The notes below the pieces were generated by a model. That model did no database searches, was not told the origin of the DNA, and was given only the letters and a program-made list of their open reading frames with translations. A program made the position numbers and the translations under genes. Below, in pieces: positions 11,930-23,199 of a stretch of DNA of 64,000 bases. Positions within the stretch are counted from its first letter, which is position 1. The number at the start of each line of letters is the position of its first letter. The DNA is taken from assembly GCA_964484765.1 (NCBI GenBank), contig CAZAGI010000011.1:75755-139754 (forward strand), given 5' to 3'. This DNA comes from DSVQ01 sp964484765. GTDB lineage: Bacteria; Planctomycetota; Planctomycetia; Planctomycetales; Planctomycetaceae.

Positions 11930-13222
11930 GTGTCCGACCTCACGACCCGTGCTTCAAGCGCGATTCAGCAGCATGCTTTCCGTCGCGGGCCGCGGATCAC
12001 GGCGGTGGAGACCATCATTCCGCACGAGGTGATGGCGGGGCTGGTGCTGCTGCGGCTGCATACCGATGCGGGGACCGTCAACGGGACGCCGGTCATTGGG
12101 CATGGCGAGTCGTATTACCTGCCGCATGCCGTCGCGGCGGTGCTGCACGACTGGATGGCCCGGCGGTTGCTCGGGGCCGATGCGCTGGCGATCGAAAGCC
12201 ACTGGCGGTTTCTGTACGAACGGTGTGCGTCCTTCGGCGGGTTCGGAGCCGAGATGCGGGCGATGTCCGCGATTGATCTCGCGCTGTGGGACATTGCCGG
12301 GCAACTGCGGCAGGAACCGGTGTGGCGGCTGCTCGGCGGTCCGGTGCGCGATCGCGTCCCCGTCTACAACAGTTGCGGCGGGCCGTCGTATGGACGTCGT
12401 CCGCTCGATGCTCCCGATGCGCAGGGCTGGCCCGGTCATGGCGACCCCGGCAAACCCGGCCCGCTGGAAGACAACTGGCGGAGTGCCAACGAACCGGCGG
12501 ACCTCGCGGAGGAATTGCTCGCCGAGGGCATCACCGCCATGAAAGTCTGGACCCTTGACGGACTCTATCAGAATCACGGCGGACATTATCTCTCGCTCCC
12601 AGCATTGACCGCAGCCCTCAAACCGCTGTTCGCCATCCGCGATCGCGTCGGCAACAATATCGAACTGATGCTCGACGGTCACGGCTTCTTCTCGTTGCCC
12701 GCGGCGACGCGCATTGCCGAGGTGCTGCGTGATGTCGGCCTGCTGTGGTGTGAAGACTTGTTGCGGCCGGACTGCCTCGAATCTCTGGCCGAACTCCGTC
12801 ACCGCGGCGGCGTGCCGTTGGCGATCAGCGAGATGCTCATCACCCGTGAAAGTTACAAACGTGCGCTCGCCTTGCGCGGGGCCGATTACATCATGGCCGA
12901 TCCCACCTGGGTCGGTGGGATCAGCGAAACGAAACGGATCGCGGAGCTCGCGCAGATCGACAACGTCCCCACGTTGATGCACGACTGCACGGGGCCGCTG
13001 ACGCTGTTCTCCGGCATCCATGTCGCCGCGGCCGTGCCGAACGTGATGTGGCAGGAAACCGTCCGCGCCCACATCCGCACACTGTACCCGCAACTCATCG
13101 ACACCAACGTCATCGTCAAAAACGGCCACGCGGAACTGCCAACGGGGCCGGGTCTCGGGACACGCTTGCTGCCGGAATTGTTCCGGGAAGATCATCCGGG
13201 TTACCGCATCACGCGCCTATGA
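11930..13222 (+). CDS. Mandelate racemase/muconate lactonizing enzyme family protein
   Basis: A 430-residue member of the enolase superfamily. The N-terminal capping domain (about 20-140) ends in FGAEMRAMSAIDLALWDIAG, a signature of the family. The barrel follows, with acidic metal ligands visible in LMLDGHGFF, LLWCEDLL and LAISEMLI, then ADYIMADPTWVGGIS and TLMHDCTGPL. Such enzymes abstract a proton alpha to a carboxylate and often dehydrate sugar acids; the substrate cannot be named. It starts at GTG with GATGGGAG about ten bases upstream. There is no signal peptide. The stop overlaps that of the convergent unknown gene by six bases. Confidence 0.92.
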   Translation: MSDLTTRASSAIQQHAFRRGPRITAVETIIPHEVMAGLVLLRLHTDAGTVNGTPVIGHGESYYLPHAVAAVLHDWMARRLLGADALAIESHWRFLYERCASFGGFGAEMRAMSAIDLALWDIAGQLRQEPVWRLLGGPVRDRVPVYNSCGGPSYGRRPLDAPDAQGWPGHGDPGKPGPLEDNWRSANEPADLAEELLAEGITAMKVWTLDGLYQNHGGHYLSLPALTAALKPLFAIRDRVGNNIELMLDGHGFFSLPAATRIAEVLRDVGLLWCEDLLRPDCLESLAELRHRGGVPLAISEMLITRESYKRALALRGADYIMADPTWVGGISETKRIAELAQIDNVPTLMHDCTGPLTLFSGIHVAAAVPNVMWQETVRAHIRTLYPQLIDTNVIVKNGHAELPTGPGLGTRLLPELFREDHPGYRITRL

Positions 13223-13753
13223 GCCGGATTGGTTGAATGTCTTCACCGCAGTGCGATAGGGAGTTCCCGCTTCGGCCGGATTAATGAGCACGAGATAATC
13301 GGGCAGAGCGCCCGGTGCCGGGCCGTTCTCCGTCTGCATGCCAGGTTCTTCGTCCCAGGCCATCAGGTGCACGGTAACCGCATATTCATTCGCCGGGAGC
13401 GTGAATGTTCCCACATTCTTACCGACGGGGACCGAGACCGATTCGAGTCCGCAGACGCCAATCCTCCCGGTGGAAACCAGGCGATACGGTTCCGATCCGA
13501 CAATCAGATACTGTGTTTCCCGCGCATCGAGCACTGCCGGAGCCGTCTTGGAGCCCACCCGGACCGCCACTTCCATTGCTCCGTCATCGCCCAGATTGAG
13601 CGGAACGAAATGGCCGGCCACGATGTGCCGCTGAATGTCGCGGTCTTCGAGCAGTTCCTTTTCCCAGGAATCGTAATCGGTGACTTGCTGGAACGCCGCC
13701 AGATCCCAGAGGCAGTGCATCCCGGCGTTGGTCGCATAGGTTCCACGGTGCAT
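13217..13753 (-). CDS. Conserved-looking hypothetical protein, 178 residues
   Basis: I do not recognise this protein. It is soluble, acidic and without a signal peptide. It starts MHRGTYATNAGMHCLWDLAAF, then has a predicted all-beta centre (PLNLGDDGAMEVAVRVG, VSVPVGKNVGTFTLPANEYAV) and closes with PDYLVLINPAEAG. The reading frame has normal codon use for the window and a clear ATG. It converges on the enolase-superfamily gene with a six-base overlap of coding ends. The 282 bases upstream, facing the ABC-exporter operon, contain no other gene. Its beta-rich pattern might suggest a small binding domain, but no function can be assigned. Confidence 0.7.
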   Translation of the reverse strand: MHRGTYATNAGMHCLWDLAAFQQVTDYDSWEKELLEDRDIQRHIVAGHFVPLNLGDDGAMEVAVRVGSKTAPAVLDARETQYLIVGSEPYRLVSTGRIGVCGLESVSVPVGKNVGTFTLPANEYAVTVHLMAWDEEPGMQTENGPAPGALPDYLVLINPAEAGTPYRTAVKTFNQSGS

Positions 13754-14035
13754 AAAATCGGTACTCCATCATGGTGCCTGGTTGATGAGGAGATTGGTGA
13801 ACAGTCACAGTAATCAATGTCGTTGCGAATGTCATCAACGGCGGTGAACCCAGGCTGCAGGTAGTTTCCGGTGTTACCGGTGAGCAACTCACCAACCCAT
13901 CCTCGCATGCCGAGGATGTATCCGGAATGTGATTGCGATTTGCGTGATCCGCACGGATTTGCCTTTCGTTGACACGCATGTTCTGATGTTCGCTGCTCAA
14001 CGTTCACGGTCTGTTCCTCGAAAACGCTGACGCGG
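13754..14035. other. Intergenic region with two small hairpins
   Basis: This gap lies between divergent genes. Two adjacent stem-loops are visible: GGTGAG (13879-13884) with CTCACC (13888-13893), and ATCCTCG (13899-13905) with CGAGGAT (13911-13917). Their role is unknown; they could act in the leader of either gene. I see no RNA gene and no convincing sigma70 promoter. Confidence 0.4.
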
Positions 14036-15882
14036 ATGCATGTGATGCGGGGCCGATTTCTGCTGGGGATCTTGTGCGGGCTGGCGATCATCACGATGCC
14101 GGCTCCCGTGCGGGCATTGGATCTCGTCGACATCCGATGGGGCTATGACGGCAAACTCACGCGCAACCGCTTCAATGTGCTCTCGATCCTCGTCAATCAC
14201 CCGTTCCCTACGGCGTTTGAAGGGGAGATGCGGCTGACCAAACGGATGAACGCCGGCGGCCGGGTTGATGCGCCGGTCATCGAATCGGTCTTCGTCAGCC
14301 CCTTCGGCGAACGCTGGGTGCAGTTCTATCCGTACATTTCCTCGCTGGGAAATGAATCCGAAGATTTCCATCTCGATGTGATCTCCAAGGAAGGGCGGCT
14401 GGTGCAGTCGGTCGATTTGCCGCGGGCGCGGTTCGGCTGGCCGTCACGGGTGCTGATCGAACCGCCCGGCGTGTCCCGAAAAAACGTGCCGCTGAAGCGG
14501 CTGCCCGACGACCTTTTCCCGCCGTTCGTCACCGCGACGGACGGTCTGCAGGCCGTGTTTTTTGACAGCGTCCCGAATTGGGATGAGCCGCGACGCCAGG
14601 CGTTTCTCGACTGGCTGCAACTGGGCGGCACAGCCTTCGTCATGCACGATCTGAACGGGAAGCATCCCGAATTCCCGGCGACGATGGGCGTGCTGAATGG
14701 TCCGCTCGATCAGCGGCTGGTTGGTTCCGGTCGGGTGTTTCGCGTCGCCTATTCGCGCACGGAAGCCACACCGGAACGACTGACGGAAACGCTACAGGTC
14801 CTCCCGCCACGGCGCGTTGTTCGCCCCGACGGTCAAACGAAGGAGGAACCGGCGCTGGATGCCGGTGAGCAAGACCAGACCGTGAACACGTCGTTCGGCG
14901 ATGGCAGCGATCCCCTCAGCGGGTCGTCATTCCTCACACGGCTGAAAAACATGACCAAGCCGGACCACAACTGGCCGGTGCTGCACCTGCTCTTCTGGGT
15001 CTATATCGCGCTGGTGTTTCCGGGCTGTTATCTCGTCGGGCGCAAGTGGTCCGATTATCGCCTGGTGTATGGGGCGCTGGTGGGGACCGTGCTGGTGTTC
15101 AGCCTCCTGTTCGGTTACGTGGGCCAGCGCGGCTATGGAGAAACCACCGCGGTCCATTCCATCGCCATCGCCCGGATGTTGCCCGACGGCCAGACCGATG
15201 TCGCGCAATGGTCGAACGTCTTCGTCACCAGCGGCGGCGACTACGATATCACGCACAAAGGTCTCGGTACGCTGTATTCCACCTGCAGCATTTCCGAGCC
15301 GGTTTCCCGCTGGATGCGAAATGGCGCCGAAGCGATGTTCCGCGCCGATATCCCGCCGTTTTCATCCCGCGAGTTCGCGCACCGGATCAAGACGTCGGTC
15401 GCAATCCCCAAGTTTTCCATCGCGAACCAGAACTTCGTCGGTGATAATCTGCAGGGGATTACCGTGTCCGTTGAGGGGGAGCTTCCGCCGAACGCAGAAA
15501 TGTTCACGCTCGTGCATGGCGATCGTTTTCATAGTTTGCAGCGTGTCGGTAGCAGTCTGCAGTCGCTTGGCAGCGTCGGAACAGCGGTCGGTTATCTCCG
15601 CGTGCAGGATTTTCAGCACCAGTGGCAATTCGGCGGAATGGGTTACGGTAACCAGAATCGCCCCGCGGTCGAAATCTACCGGGAAATGTTCATGCCCCTG
15701 ATGGCACGGCGTCTCGGCGTCCATTCCGAGGGCGACGCGCAGACCTTCCGCTTACCGCCCGACTATGTCCGCTTGATGTATTTCGCTCCGATGACGGACA
15801 GTCTGTTTGTGCAGAACTCGCACGTGGGGAAGCAAGAGGGTTGGGTCTTGTACTCCATCGACGTGCCGTTGAAAGAAACTCC

Positions 15883-15886
<4 letters not shown>
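14036..15886 (+). CDS. Exported/membrane protein of unknown function, first gene of an ABC-exporter operon
   Basis: A 616-residue protein with a signal peptide (MRGRFLLGILCGLAIITMP, cut near VRA), a long extracytoplasmic part (about 28-300), then two transmembrane helices near LHLLFWVYIALVFPGCYLVG and YGALVGTVLVFSLLFGYVG, and a second beta-rich outer domain of about 250 residues. The segment VFFDSVPNWDEPRRQAFLDW followed by GGTAFVMHD resembles the GATase-like domain of ABC-associated outer proteins, but I cannot assign a family. Its stop overlaps the ATG of the ABC ATPase gene (ATGA), so the two are translationally coupled. It is likely an accessory or substrate-handling subunit of that transporter. 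Confidence 0.8.
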
Positions 15887-16877
<991 letters not shown>

Positions 16878-16878
<1 letters not shown>

Positions 16879-18458
16879 TGTTTCACGGCATTGCCACGCT
16901 GATGGGTCGGTCGCTGCGGCTCGACGCCCGGCAACTGCAGACGCATCTGTTCCGTCTGGCGTTCGTGCTCATCATTTACTTCATGATGATGGCGGCACAA
17001 ATCCAGTCGATGATGTTCGGCGCACCCGGTCTGCAGTTTTTCATGAACATGATCTTTCTGAACATCTCGTTCATCTCGCTGGGCGGAATCAGCTTTTTTT
17101 CGTCGGCGATTACCGAGGAAAAAGAAGAAGACACCATCGGCCTGTTGATGATGGCCGGCATCAACCCGCTGGGCATTCTGCTGGGAAAATCGACCGCGCG
17201 GTTGTTTCAGGCGCTGCTGCTGCTGACGGTGCAGTTCCCCTTCACGCTGCTGGCGATCACGCTCGGCGGAGTGACGTTGCATCAAGTTGTGGCGGCGTAT
17301 GTCGCGCTGTTGGCATTTACCGTGCTGATGGCGAATGTCGCGCTGTTGTGTTCGGTGATCAGTCGCCGCAGCGGCAGTGCCGCCGGCTTAACAACGCTGT
17401 GGCTGGTACTGCATGGGCTCGCTCCCAGTCTGGTCGAAGGTCCGGTTTCCGTGCTGCGCGGCGAGAGCTGGGTCGCCGGCAGCCTGTGGGGAAACGCTCT
17501 CATCCAGTTTCTCGACCTCATCGTACAATCCGATGTCATCCGCCGGTTGTATGCGATCGTGCAAACGGGGTTCGATGAATCGGCACTCACGACGCAAGTG
17601 GTGACCAATCTCGCCGGCGGACTCGTTTTTTTTCTGCTTTCCTGGGCCCTGTTCACGCGCTATGCGCTCGCCGCCGATGTGCAGGGGGTGAGCCGGGGGC
17701 TGCTGCTGCGATCGGAACGTCGCGTTTCCTCGTTCGCCGCCGGGCGCGCCTGGTCGAACCCACTCGTCTGGAAGGAATACAATTTTCTCACCGGCGGGCG
17801 ACCCTATCTGTGGGGAAAGCTGATCGGTTTTGCTCTGCTGTATCCGCTGCTGTTTCCGGTCATGGCGGGCTTTCGCTATCTGGGCGGCGATCCGCGACCG
17901 TGGGACGTCGATGGCGAAGTCATGCCGGCCCATTTCACCATTGCCATCGCTGTGCTGGTGATCGAACTCAGCATTTATGCGTCGCGGCTGTTTCACGACG
18001 AAATCCGCCTGCAGACGCTGTCGTCGCTGCTCATGCTGCCGCGTTCGATTGCCTATGTGGCCTATTCCAAACTCGCGGGAATGCTGCTGGGCGCATTGCC
18101 GACGCTTGTTTTCGTGATTCTCGACAGCGTGCTCGTTGCGCCGAACATGAAAGACTGGTTTGAAGTCGCCAGTCATCCGGGATTCTGGTTTCCGATCGTG
18201 ATGTTCACGGTTTTTTTGCATCTGGTGGTGCTGCTCTCGCTGTTTGTCAAATGGGGAGCGTTGCCGCTCGCGTTCTTTGTGATGCTGATCTCGACCTATT
18301 GTTGTCCGGTCGTATTTGTGTTGGTGATGGTGGCATCGGAAGGTGGCACGGCTGGCCAACTGATTGTGCTGGGAATTGCCTGGACCCTGTTCGTCGTCGC
18401 GACGTTTGTGTTTCAAATGATGATTCACGCGCGGCTGTACGAACTGGGAGCGAAGTGA
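16878..18458 (+). CDS. ABC-2 type exporter permease
   Basis: A 526-residue integral membrane protein with about twelve hydrophobic segments in two sets. The first begins FRLAFVLIIYFMMMAAQ and includes NISFISLGGISFFSSAITEE, followed by KEEDTIGLLMMAGINPLGIL, the amphipathic coupling-helix region seen in ABC-2 permeases. The second set starts near LIGFALLYPLLFPVMAG and ends in a long helix before the C-terminus. It follows the ATPase gene with a one-base overlap and precedes the rhodanese gene by seven bases. The double-length layout suggests a fused permease. The cargo is unknown. Confidence 0.9.
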
Positions 18459-18465
18459 GGCCACG

Positions 18466-18822
18466 ATGTCGAGTTCAGGCAGCAGTGCATCCGCAACGCC
18501 CATCGAAATCACCTGCCAGGCCGTGCAGCAGAAACTGGCTGCGGGAGAAGCGTTTCTGTTGCTCGATTGCCGTGAGCCGGACGAATATGCCACGGCCAGG
18601 ATCGCCAGTGCAGTGCTCCTGCCGATGAGCGAGATCGGTGAACGCGTTGCGGAAATCGAATCGAAGAAACACGACCTGGTCGTCGTGCATTGTCATCACG
18701 GCGGGCGCAGCCTCCGCGTGGCGATGTGGCTGCGAAATCAGGGGTTTCTGCAAGCCTGCAGCATGGCCGGGGGGATCGACCAATGGTCAAAGCACGTCGA
18801 TCCGACCATCCCGCGCTATTGA
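18466..18822 (+). CDS. Single-domain rhodanese
   Basis: A 118-residue rhodanese-like domain protein, about the usual size of a single-domain sulfurtransferase. The fold is recognisable from EAFLLLDCREPDEYATARIASAVLLPMSEI and the active-site loop VVVHCHHGGRS, with Cys as the persulfide-carrying residue. C-terminal MAGGIDQWSKHVDP is also typical. It starts seven bases after the permease stop and therefore probably belongs to the same transcript. The link between a sulfurtransferase and an ABC-2 exporter is not explained by the sequence. No signal peptide, so cytoplasmic. Confidence 0.92.
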   Translation: MSSSGSSASATPIEITCQAVQQKLAAGEAFLLLDCREPDEYATARIASAVLLPMSEIGERVAEIESKKHDLVVVHCHHGGRSLRVAMWLRNQGFLQACSMAGGIDQWSKHVDPTIPRY

Positions 18823-18831
18823 TCGCAGCGA

Positions 18832-21699
18832 CTACAATGCCGGAATGTTAACCGCGGGTTCCAGCGGCAACAGCTCGAGGGGTGCGCCGGGGGCTTCGAC
18901 CGGCGCCGTCGGAATCTCGGGAAGCGGCTCAAACCGCGCATCGAATTTCGTCATCTGCGACCAGGGCTGCTGACGCCAGGCGTGTCGCCACGGCACGGGA
19001 AGATTCCGCGAGTCTTCCCCGGCTCCCCAGTGGCTCTTCCAAGCCAGGAAATCCCAGCGTTGCGGTGACGCCGTCGCCACTGCAGAGCGAACACTCCAGA
19101 ACGTCTGAATGTCATCGAACACGTTGGCCTCATCCACCCAGGTGACAGCCTTGCGAAACTCCATAATCTCGACCGGAACCTGTTGATCGATCATCGGGCG
19201 ATCGGGCGGACACGAAATCAGCGAATGTTTGGCGGTGATCGACAACGGCGTCGGACGACCGCTCAGTTCTTCGCCGCCGGCGAGCGCGACGAGACCGCCG
19301 CCGAGCAAAAACGTGCTGCTGTTCAATTCCAGCGCGATTCCACCGGGATTCTGCATGGTTTGGGCAGCGACGTCGGTGGAGACCAGCCACTCCGACACAC
19401 CGAACAGCGACATGTTGATTTCACAGCGCAGCGGTGCCGAGTCTTTCAGTGCCAGGCCGACACCTTCACCCCGGAAGAAACTGCGTTCAATCAGCACATC
19501 GGTGGTCAACGCCGCCGCGCCTTCTTTCATCGTTCCCATTTTGGCCATCGATTCCGACAGCGGCGGGGGAAACTCGACAAAGACTGCTTGGGCATGACGG
19601 GGATTGATCACCGTCGCGGTAACGCCCTGCAGCTTCAGCCGCTCCGGTCGCGTGAGACTGAACAGTGCCCAGGGGTGATTGCCCGGATTGTCCGGGATTT
19701 TCAATTCTAAGCCGACGTTGATGATGCTCAGTGTGCCCCCGTAAACACTCACCATCCGGGTCAGTGCGGGATCGGCGACGCCTCCAGTGGGCGCGAACGT
19801 CAAAATCGGACGCCGACCTTTCGCCGCCTGAATCACCAGGCGTTTCTGCCGCAATCGCAACGGACGTTCGGTCGCAGACAATCGACCATCAAACTGCAAT
19901 TCGATGACGGACTGATCTTTGGCTTCAGCGCATGCGGCTTCCAGCGAGGCATAGCTTTTCCCTGTTCCCAGAACCTGGAACGGTCCTGGCACTTCACCGG
20001 GCCCTTCGCCCGGCTTGACCGTATCGGTCGCTGTGGTCCCCGTTCGTGGTTCCCCGGAGAACGTGTCGACCATGACGAACACGCTGGGAGCACTCGGCTG
20101 CGGAAGCGATTCCGTTATAGTCGGATCATGGCTCAGCATGTTCGTTGACGCGAGTGGCAGCGAATTGTCAAAAACGCTGGTCGGAAGTTTCGCGCCGATG
20201 ATGTTCTCTTCGGCGGCACTACTGGCAACGCCGGTGTTGAGATCGCCGATACCACCGCCGTTCGGGAACTCGTTGGGAACTCGTTCGGTACCAATCCCAG
20301 GCTTGCGTTGATCAGCCGAGTTGGCGCTCTTCAGCGTGGTGTCCGTGGCGCTCGCACTGAGTCCGTTCTGCGACCCCGGCGACGGAGTATGGGATACCAC
20401 CGGCGTCCCGCCCGTTGTCGACGCACCCGCTCCCCAATCCACGATGTTATTGGGCGATGTGGCCGCAACGCCCGAATACCGCTGGACAAGGTCGGGAAAG
20501 GTCTGGATCAAGCCGACGGCGATCAACAAAACCGCACACGCCGACATCCAGGCGCCGTTCTGTTCCCAGAACCCTTCACGCCGCGGTCCCCAGGCCGCCA
20601 TCACGGCGGAGTCTCCCGGTACCGGTTGCAATCCGAGCGCACTGGCAATCAACAAGAGATCACGCAGCAAGTCTTCCGCTGTGGCATACCGCTTGCGCAG
20701 ATCCGCGGCCAGCATCCGTTTGACAATTGCCGACAACGCGGGCGGAACACGGCGATTGCGCAGCGCGGGATCGGGAGGATCTTTGTCCTGATGGTCTAAC
20801 AACCGCTGGAGCACGGTTCCTTCTGGATACGGCAATTCGCCGGTCAGCATGTGGTACAGCGTCCCGCCGAGTGCGTAAATGTCGCTCCGGACATCGACGC
20901 TACGGGGATCTTTGGCTTGTTCCGGCGCAATGTAATCGAAAGTGCCCAGCGTCGTTCCGGCGACCGTGAGATGCGCCGACGTTTCCAGGCTCTCCTTGCG
21001 GGCCAGGCCCAAGTCGACAAGCTTTGCCTTCCCGTGCGGCGTAATAATGATATTCGATGGCTTGATGTCGCGGTGCACGACGCCGCAGGCACTGGTGTGG
21101 CACAACGCAGTGGCGAGTTGGACCGCATAGCTGACAGCTTCAGCGGGTTCCAACCGGCCGCGCGCCCGCAAGATGTCGCGCAGATTGTTGCCTTGCACGT
21201 ACTCGAAGGCGATGAAGTGCACACCCTGCTCTTCACCGTAGAAATACACACGGGCGACATGATCATGGTCGAGTCGCGCCGCGGCTCGGGCTTCGTTCTG
21301 AAACCGTTGGATCGATGCGGGATCCGACAGTTGTGATGGCGAGAGGATTTTCAGCGCCACCGAACGTTGCAATCGTTCATCCTGCGCGAGAAAAACCGTT
21401 CCCATCCCGCCGGTGCCGATCCGGCGCTCGATGCGAAAATGCCCCAGGTCGATGCCGCTTAAGTCGTCAGGTGAGTCGGCCGTGACCTGGGACGGGAACA
21501 ATCGCGCCGCCAAGGGCGAGAGTCCTTCCGGCATGATCGCTGGCAGTGAGGAATCGCCGGATGCGGCTTCATCGGTCGGACGAGGTGCCGATAAGACCGT
21601 TTCCGAGGGGCGCGCGGCAGGCTGCCGTCCCGCAAACGGAAGCGGCGTGCCACTCCCGGAAGCAGACCCGACAGACACCTTGGACCCCGAATTCGGCAT
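18832..21699 (-). CDS. Membrane serine/threonine protein kinase with beta-helix-like sensor domain
   Basis: A 955-residue receptor-like kinase. The cytoplasmic part has a Ser/Pro-rich lead and a Hanks-type domain (about 85-355): RIGTGGMGTVFLA (glycine loop), VALKIL (Lys), VVHRDIKPSN (catalytic loop), LVDLGLAR (a DLG in place of DFG) and APE-like IAPEQ. One helix follows (about 383-400, ACAVLLIAVGLIQTF). A Ser/Thr/Gly-rich linker leads to an outer domain of about 350 residues whose repeated short strands (ASLEAACAEAKDQSVIEL, RLVIQAAKGRRPILTF, GTLSIINVGLELKI) look like a right-handed beta helix. The phosphatase at 9479 is a conceivable partner. It converges with the rhodanese gene. Confidence 0.9.
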   Translation of the reverse strand: MPNSGSKVSVGSASGSGTPLPFAGRQPAARPSETVLSAPRPTDEAASGDSSLPAIMPEGLSPLAARLFPSQVTADSPDDLSGIDLGHFRIERRIGTGGMGTVFLAQDERLQRSVALKILSPSQLSDPASIQRFQNEARAAARLDHDHVARVYFYGEEQGVHFIAFEYVQGNNLRDILRARGRLEPAEAVSYAVQLATALCHTSACGVVHRDIKPSNIIITPHGKAKLVDLGLARKESLETSAHLTVAGTTLGTFDYIAPEQAKDPRSVDVRSDIYALGGTLYHMLTGELPYPEGTVLQRLLDHQDKDPPDPALRNRRVPPALSAIVKRMLAADLRKRYATAEDLLRDLLLIASALGLQPVPGDSAVMAAWGPRREGFWEQNGAWMSACAVLLIAVGLIQTFPDLVQRYSGVAATSPNNIVDWGAGASTTGGTPVVSHTPSPGSQNGLSASATDTTLKSANSADQRKPGIGTERVPNEFPNGGGIGDLNTGVASSAAEENIIGAKLPTSVFDNSLPLASTNMLSHDPTITESLPQPSAPSVFVMVDTFSGEPRTGTTATDTVKPGEGPGEVPGPFQVLGTGKSYASLEAACAEAKDQSVIELQFDGRLSATERPLRLRQKRLVIQAAKGRRPILTFAPTGGVADPALTRMVSVYGGTLSIINVGLELKIPDNPGNHPWALFSLTRPERLKLQGVTATVINPRHAQAVFVEFPPPLSESMAKMGTMKEGAAALTTDVLIERSFFRGEGVGLALKDSAPLRCEINMSLFGVSEWLVSTDVAAQTMQNPGGIALELNSSTFLLGGGLVALAGGEELSGRPTPLSITAKHSLISCPPDRPMIDQQVPVEIMEFRKAVTWVDEANVFDDIQTFWSVRSAVATASPQRWDFLAWKSHWGAGEDSRNLPVPWRHAWRQQPWSQMTKFDARFEPLPEIPTAPVEAPGAPLELLPLEPAVNIPAL

Positions 21700-22008
21700 G
21701 ATCGGCAATCACTCCCTAGATCGCTTGGGACAACCCCATGGCACCGCGGCTTCGAGCCTTGGTCGACGCTGTGTGTTACGCGGAATCGTTGGCAATTGCT
21801 GGCAACCCTCTGAAGGTTACACACCAATTCCGCATCATGAACGCAGTCAGCCCCGCGGTGGGTCAAGTTTTTATCGAAATGATCAGACCGAAAGAAAACA
21901 GACGGGCGGGAAGGACGATTGTATTATTGGTCGCCAACTGCGAATCGTCAACAAGAATCTCCCCTAACGCATGATCACTCTTGCACTTAAATCATGCATC
22001 TCTGCCAA
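21700..22008. other. Intergenic region, no gene recognised
   Basis: This gap lies between a small unknown gene and the start of the kinase gene, both on the minus strand. It should contain the kinase promoter. TTGACC (reading the minus strand, 21859-21864) resembles a -35 box, but I find no matching -10 at a usable spacing. The part near 21900-22000 is lower in G+C than its surroundings. No RNA or repeat was recognised. Confidence 0.3.
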
Positions 22009-22284
22009 TTATGGAATCGCTTCCTGCACGATGGAAGCCGCATAAGCCGAGAACTCCGCTTCGCGCTGGGAGAGAAACCGCTCACTTTCAAGAACCGTCG
22101 CAACTTGATTGCGGATCGTGACATCGGCGATCCGCTCTTCCCCTTCCGGAGTCGAAACCGCCATGAGTTCCGATACTTTCGGGAGAAAGTTCTGCGACAT
22201 ATGCTCATGCAGCTCGCGCGCCAATTGCTGGCCGTCGCGGATTTTTTCCCGCATTGTGAGTAACGGAATTTTCTTGGGATCCAT
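22009..22284 (-). CDS. Small unknown protein, 91 residues
   Basis: A short soluble protein starting MDPKKIPLLTMREKIRDGQQ and predicted to be largely helical and acidic (LARELHEHMSQNFLPKVSEL and AATVLESERFLSQREAEF-like segments). I do not recognise a family. The ATG at 22284 has GAGGTG at proper spacing upstream, which decides the start against an in-frame start at 22326. It is divergent from the metallophosphoesterase gene at 22472 and upstream of the kinase gene. No cysteine pairs, membrane helix or signal peptide are seen. Confidence 0.6.
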   Translation of the reverse strand: MDPKKIPLLTMREKIRDGQQLARELHEHMSQNFLPKVSELMAVSTPEGEERIADVTIRNQVATVLESERFLSQREAEFSAYAASIVQEAIP

Positions 22285-22471
22285 CGTGCACCTCGTTTTC
22301 ACAATCGACGCAATCGATACAGACATCCCGCCTTGTTGCGTGTTTCGTCGCCATGGGTCACCATCATGCGCCTAGCCCGCCTGACCGAATCCGATTATAA
22401 CAGCAAGCACGGGCCCGCAATCTAGATCGTTCTTACACAACACCCCATTTCTTTCCTGCTCAGGGGCGGGC

Positions 22472-23182
22472 ATGAAGATTCTGTTGCTGGCCGACATCCA
22501 TGCCAACAGCATTGCGCTTTCGGCAATTCAAGAATCCTTCGACGCCTGCCTGTGCGTGGGTGACATCGTCGAATACGGTACCGATGCGGCGACATGCATC
22601 GACTGGGTGCGTCACTCCGCCCATGCCGCAGTCCGCGGTAATCACGACCATTCCACCGCTCAGCGCGTACAGGCCCCGCAAGGGAGCGGCTTTCGTCTGT
22701 TAGCCGCAACCACACGCGCGCTGCACTGGCAAACGCTGATGCCGGCGCACATCAAGTTCCTCGCGCGCTTGCCGGTAACGCAAACGTTGGCGCTCGACGG
22801 CAAAACATTCCATCTGGTCCACGCGACGCCGCGTGATCCCCTCGATGAATATCTCACGCATGATGCCCGTGCCTGGGAGCAGCGCCTGCGCGGAATCGAG
22901 GCGGATTTTGTCTGCGTGGGTCACACGCATGTGCCGATGCATGTTGACCTGGGCCGCTGCCAGGTGATCAATCCCGGCAGTGTGGGCCAGCCGCGGGATG
23001 GAGATCCGCGCGCGTCTTACGCCGTCATCGAGAACGGGCGCGTGGAATTTCGCCGCGTCGAGTATGACATCGACCGGACGATCCAGCAGATGCAACAAGC
23101 CGGCCTTGCCGGAGAAGCGCTGGACATCGCCGCGGAAACACTCCGCTCCGGCGGCCGTGCTCCGGCGCTCAGCAAGACTTGA
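22472..23182 (+). CDS. Calcineurin-like metallophosphoesterase
   Basis: A 236-residue phosphoesterase of the YfcE/MJ0936 type. Motifs: MKILLLADIHANSIAL (D-x-H), CVGDIVEYG, VRGNHDHST, then LVHATP and FVCVGHTHVPM, followed by INPGSVGQPRDGDPRASYAVIE, a segment usual for this group. It should bind two metal ions and hydrolyse a phosphodiester or phosphomonoester; the substrate is unknown. GGGGCGGGC lies before the ATG. A weak -10-like TATAAC is present at 22396-22401. It converges with the trans-sulfuration gene. Confidence 0.92.
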   Translation: MKILLLADIHANSIALSAIQESFDACLCVGDIVEYGTDAATCIDWVRHSAHAAVRGNHDHSTAQRVQAPQGSGFRLLAATTRALHWQTLMPAHIKFLARLPVTQTLALDGKTFHLVHATPRDPLDEYLTHDARAWEQRLRGIEADFVCVGHTHVPMHVDLGRCQVINPGSVGQPRDGDPRASYAVIENGRVEFRRVEYDIDRTIQQMQQAGLAGEALDIAAETLRSGGRAPALSKT

Positions 23183-23199
23183 TCGACGTCTCGCGGGGA

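Noticed and set aside
11954..13195. 413-codon minus-strand frame over the enolase-superfamily gene
   Set aside because: Mirror of a gene with clear catalytic motifs; the antisense translation shows no family features.
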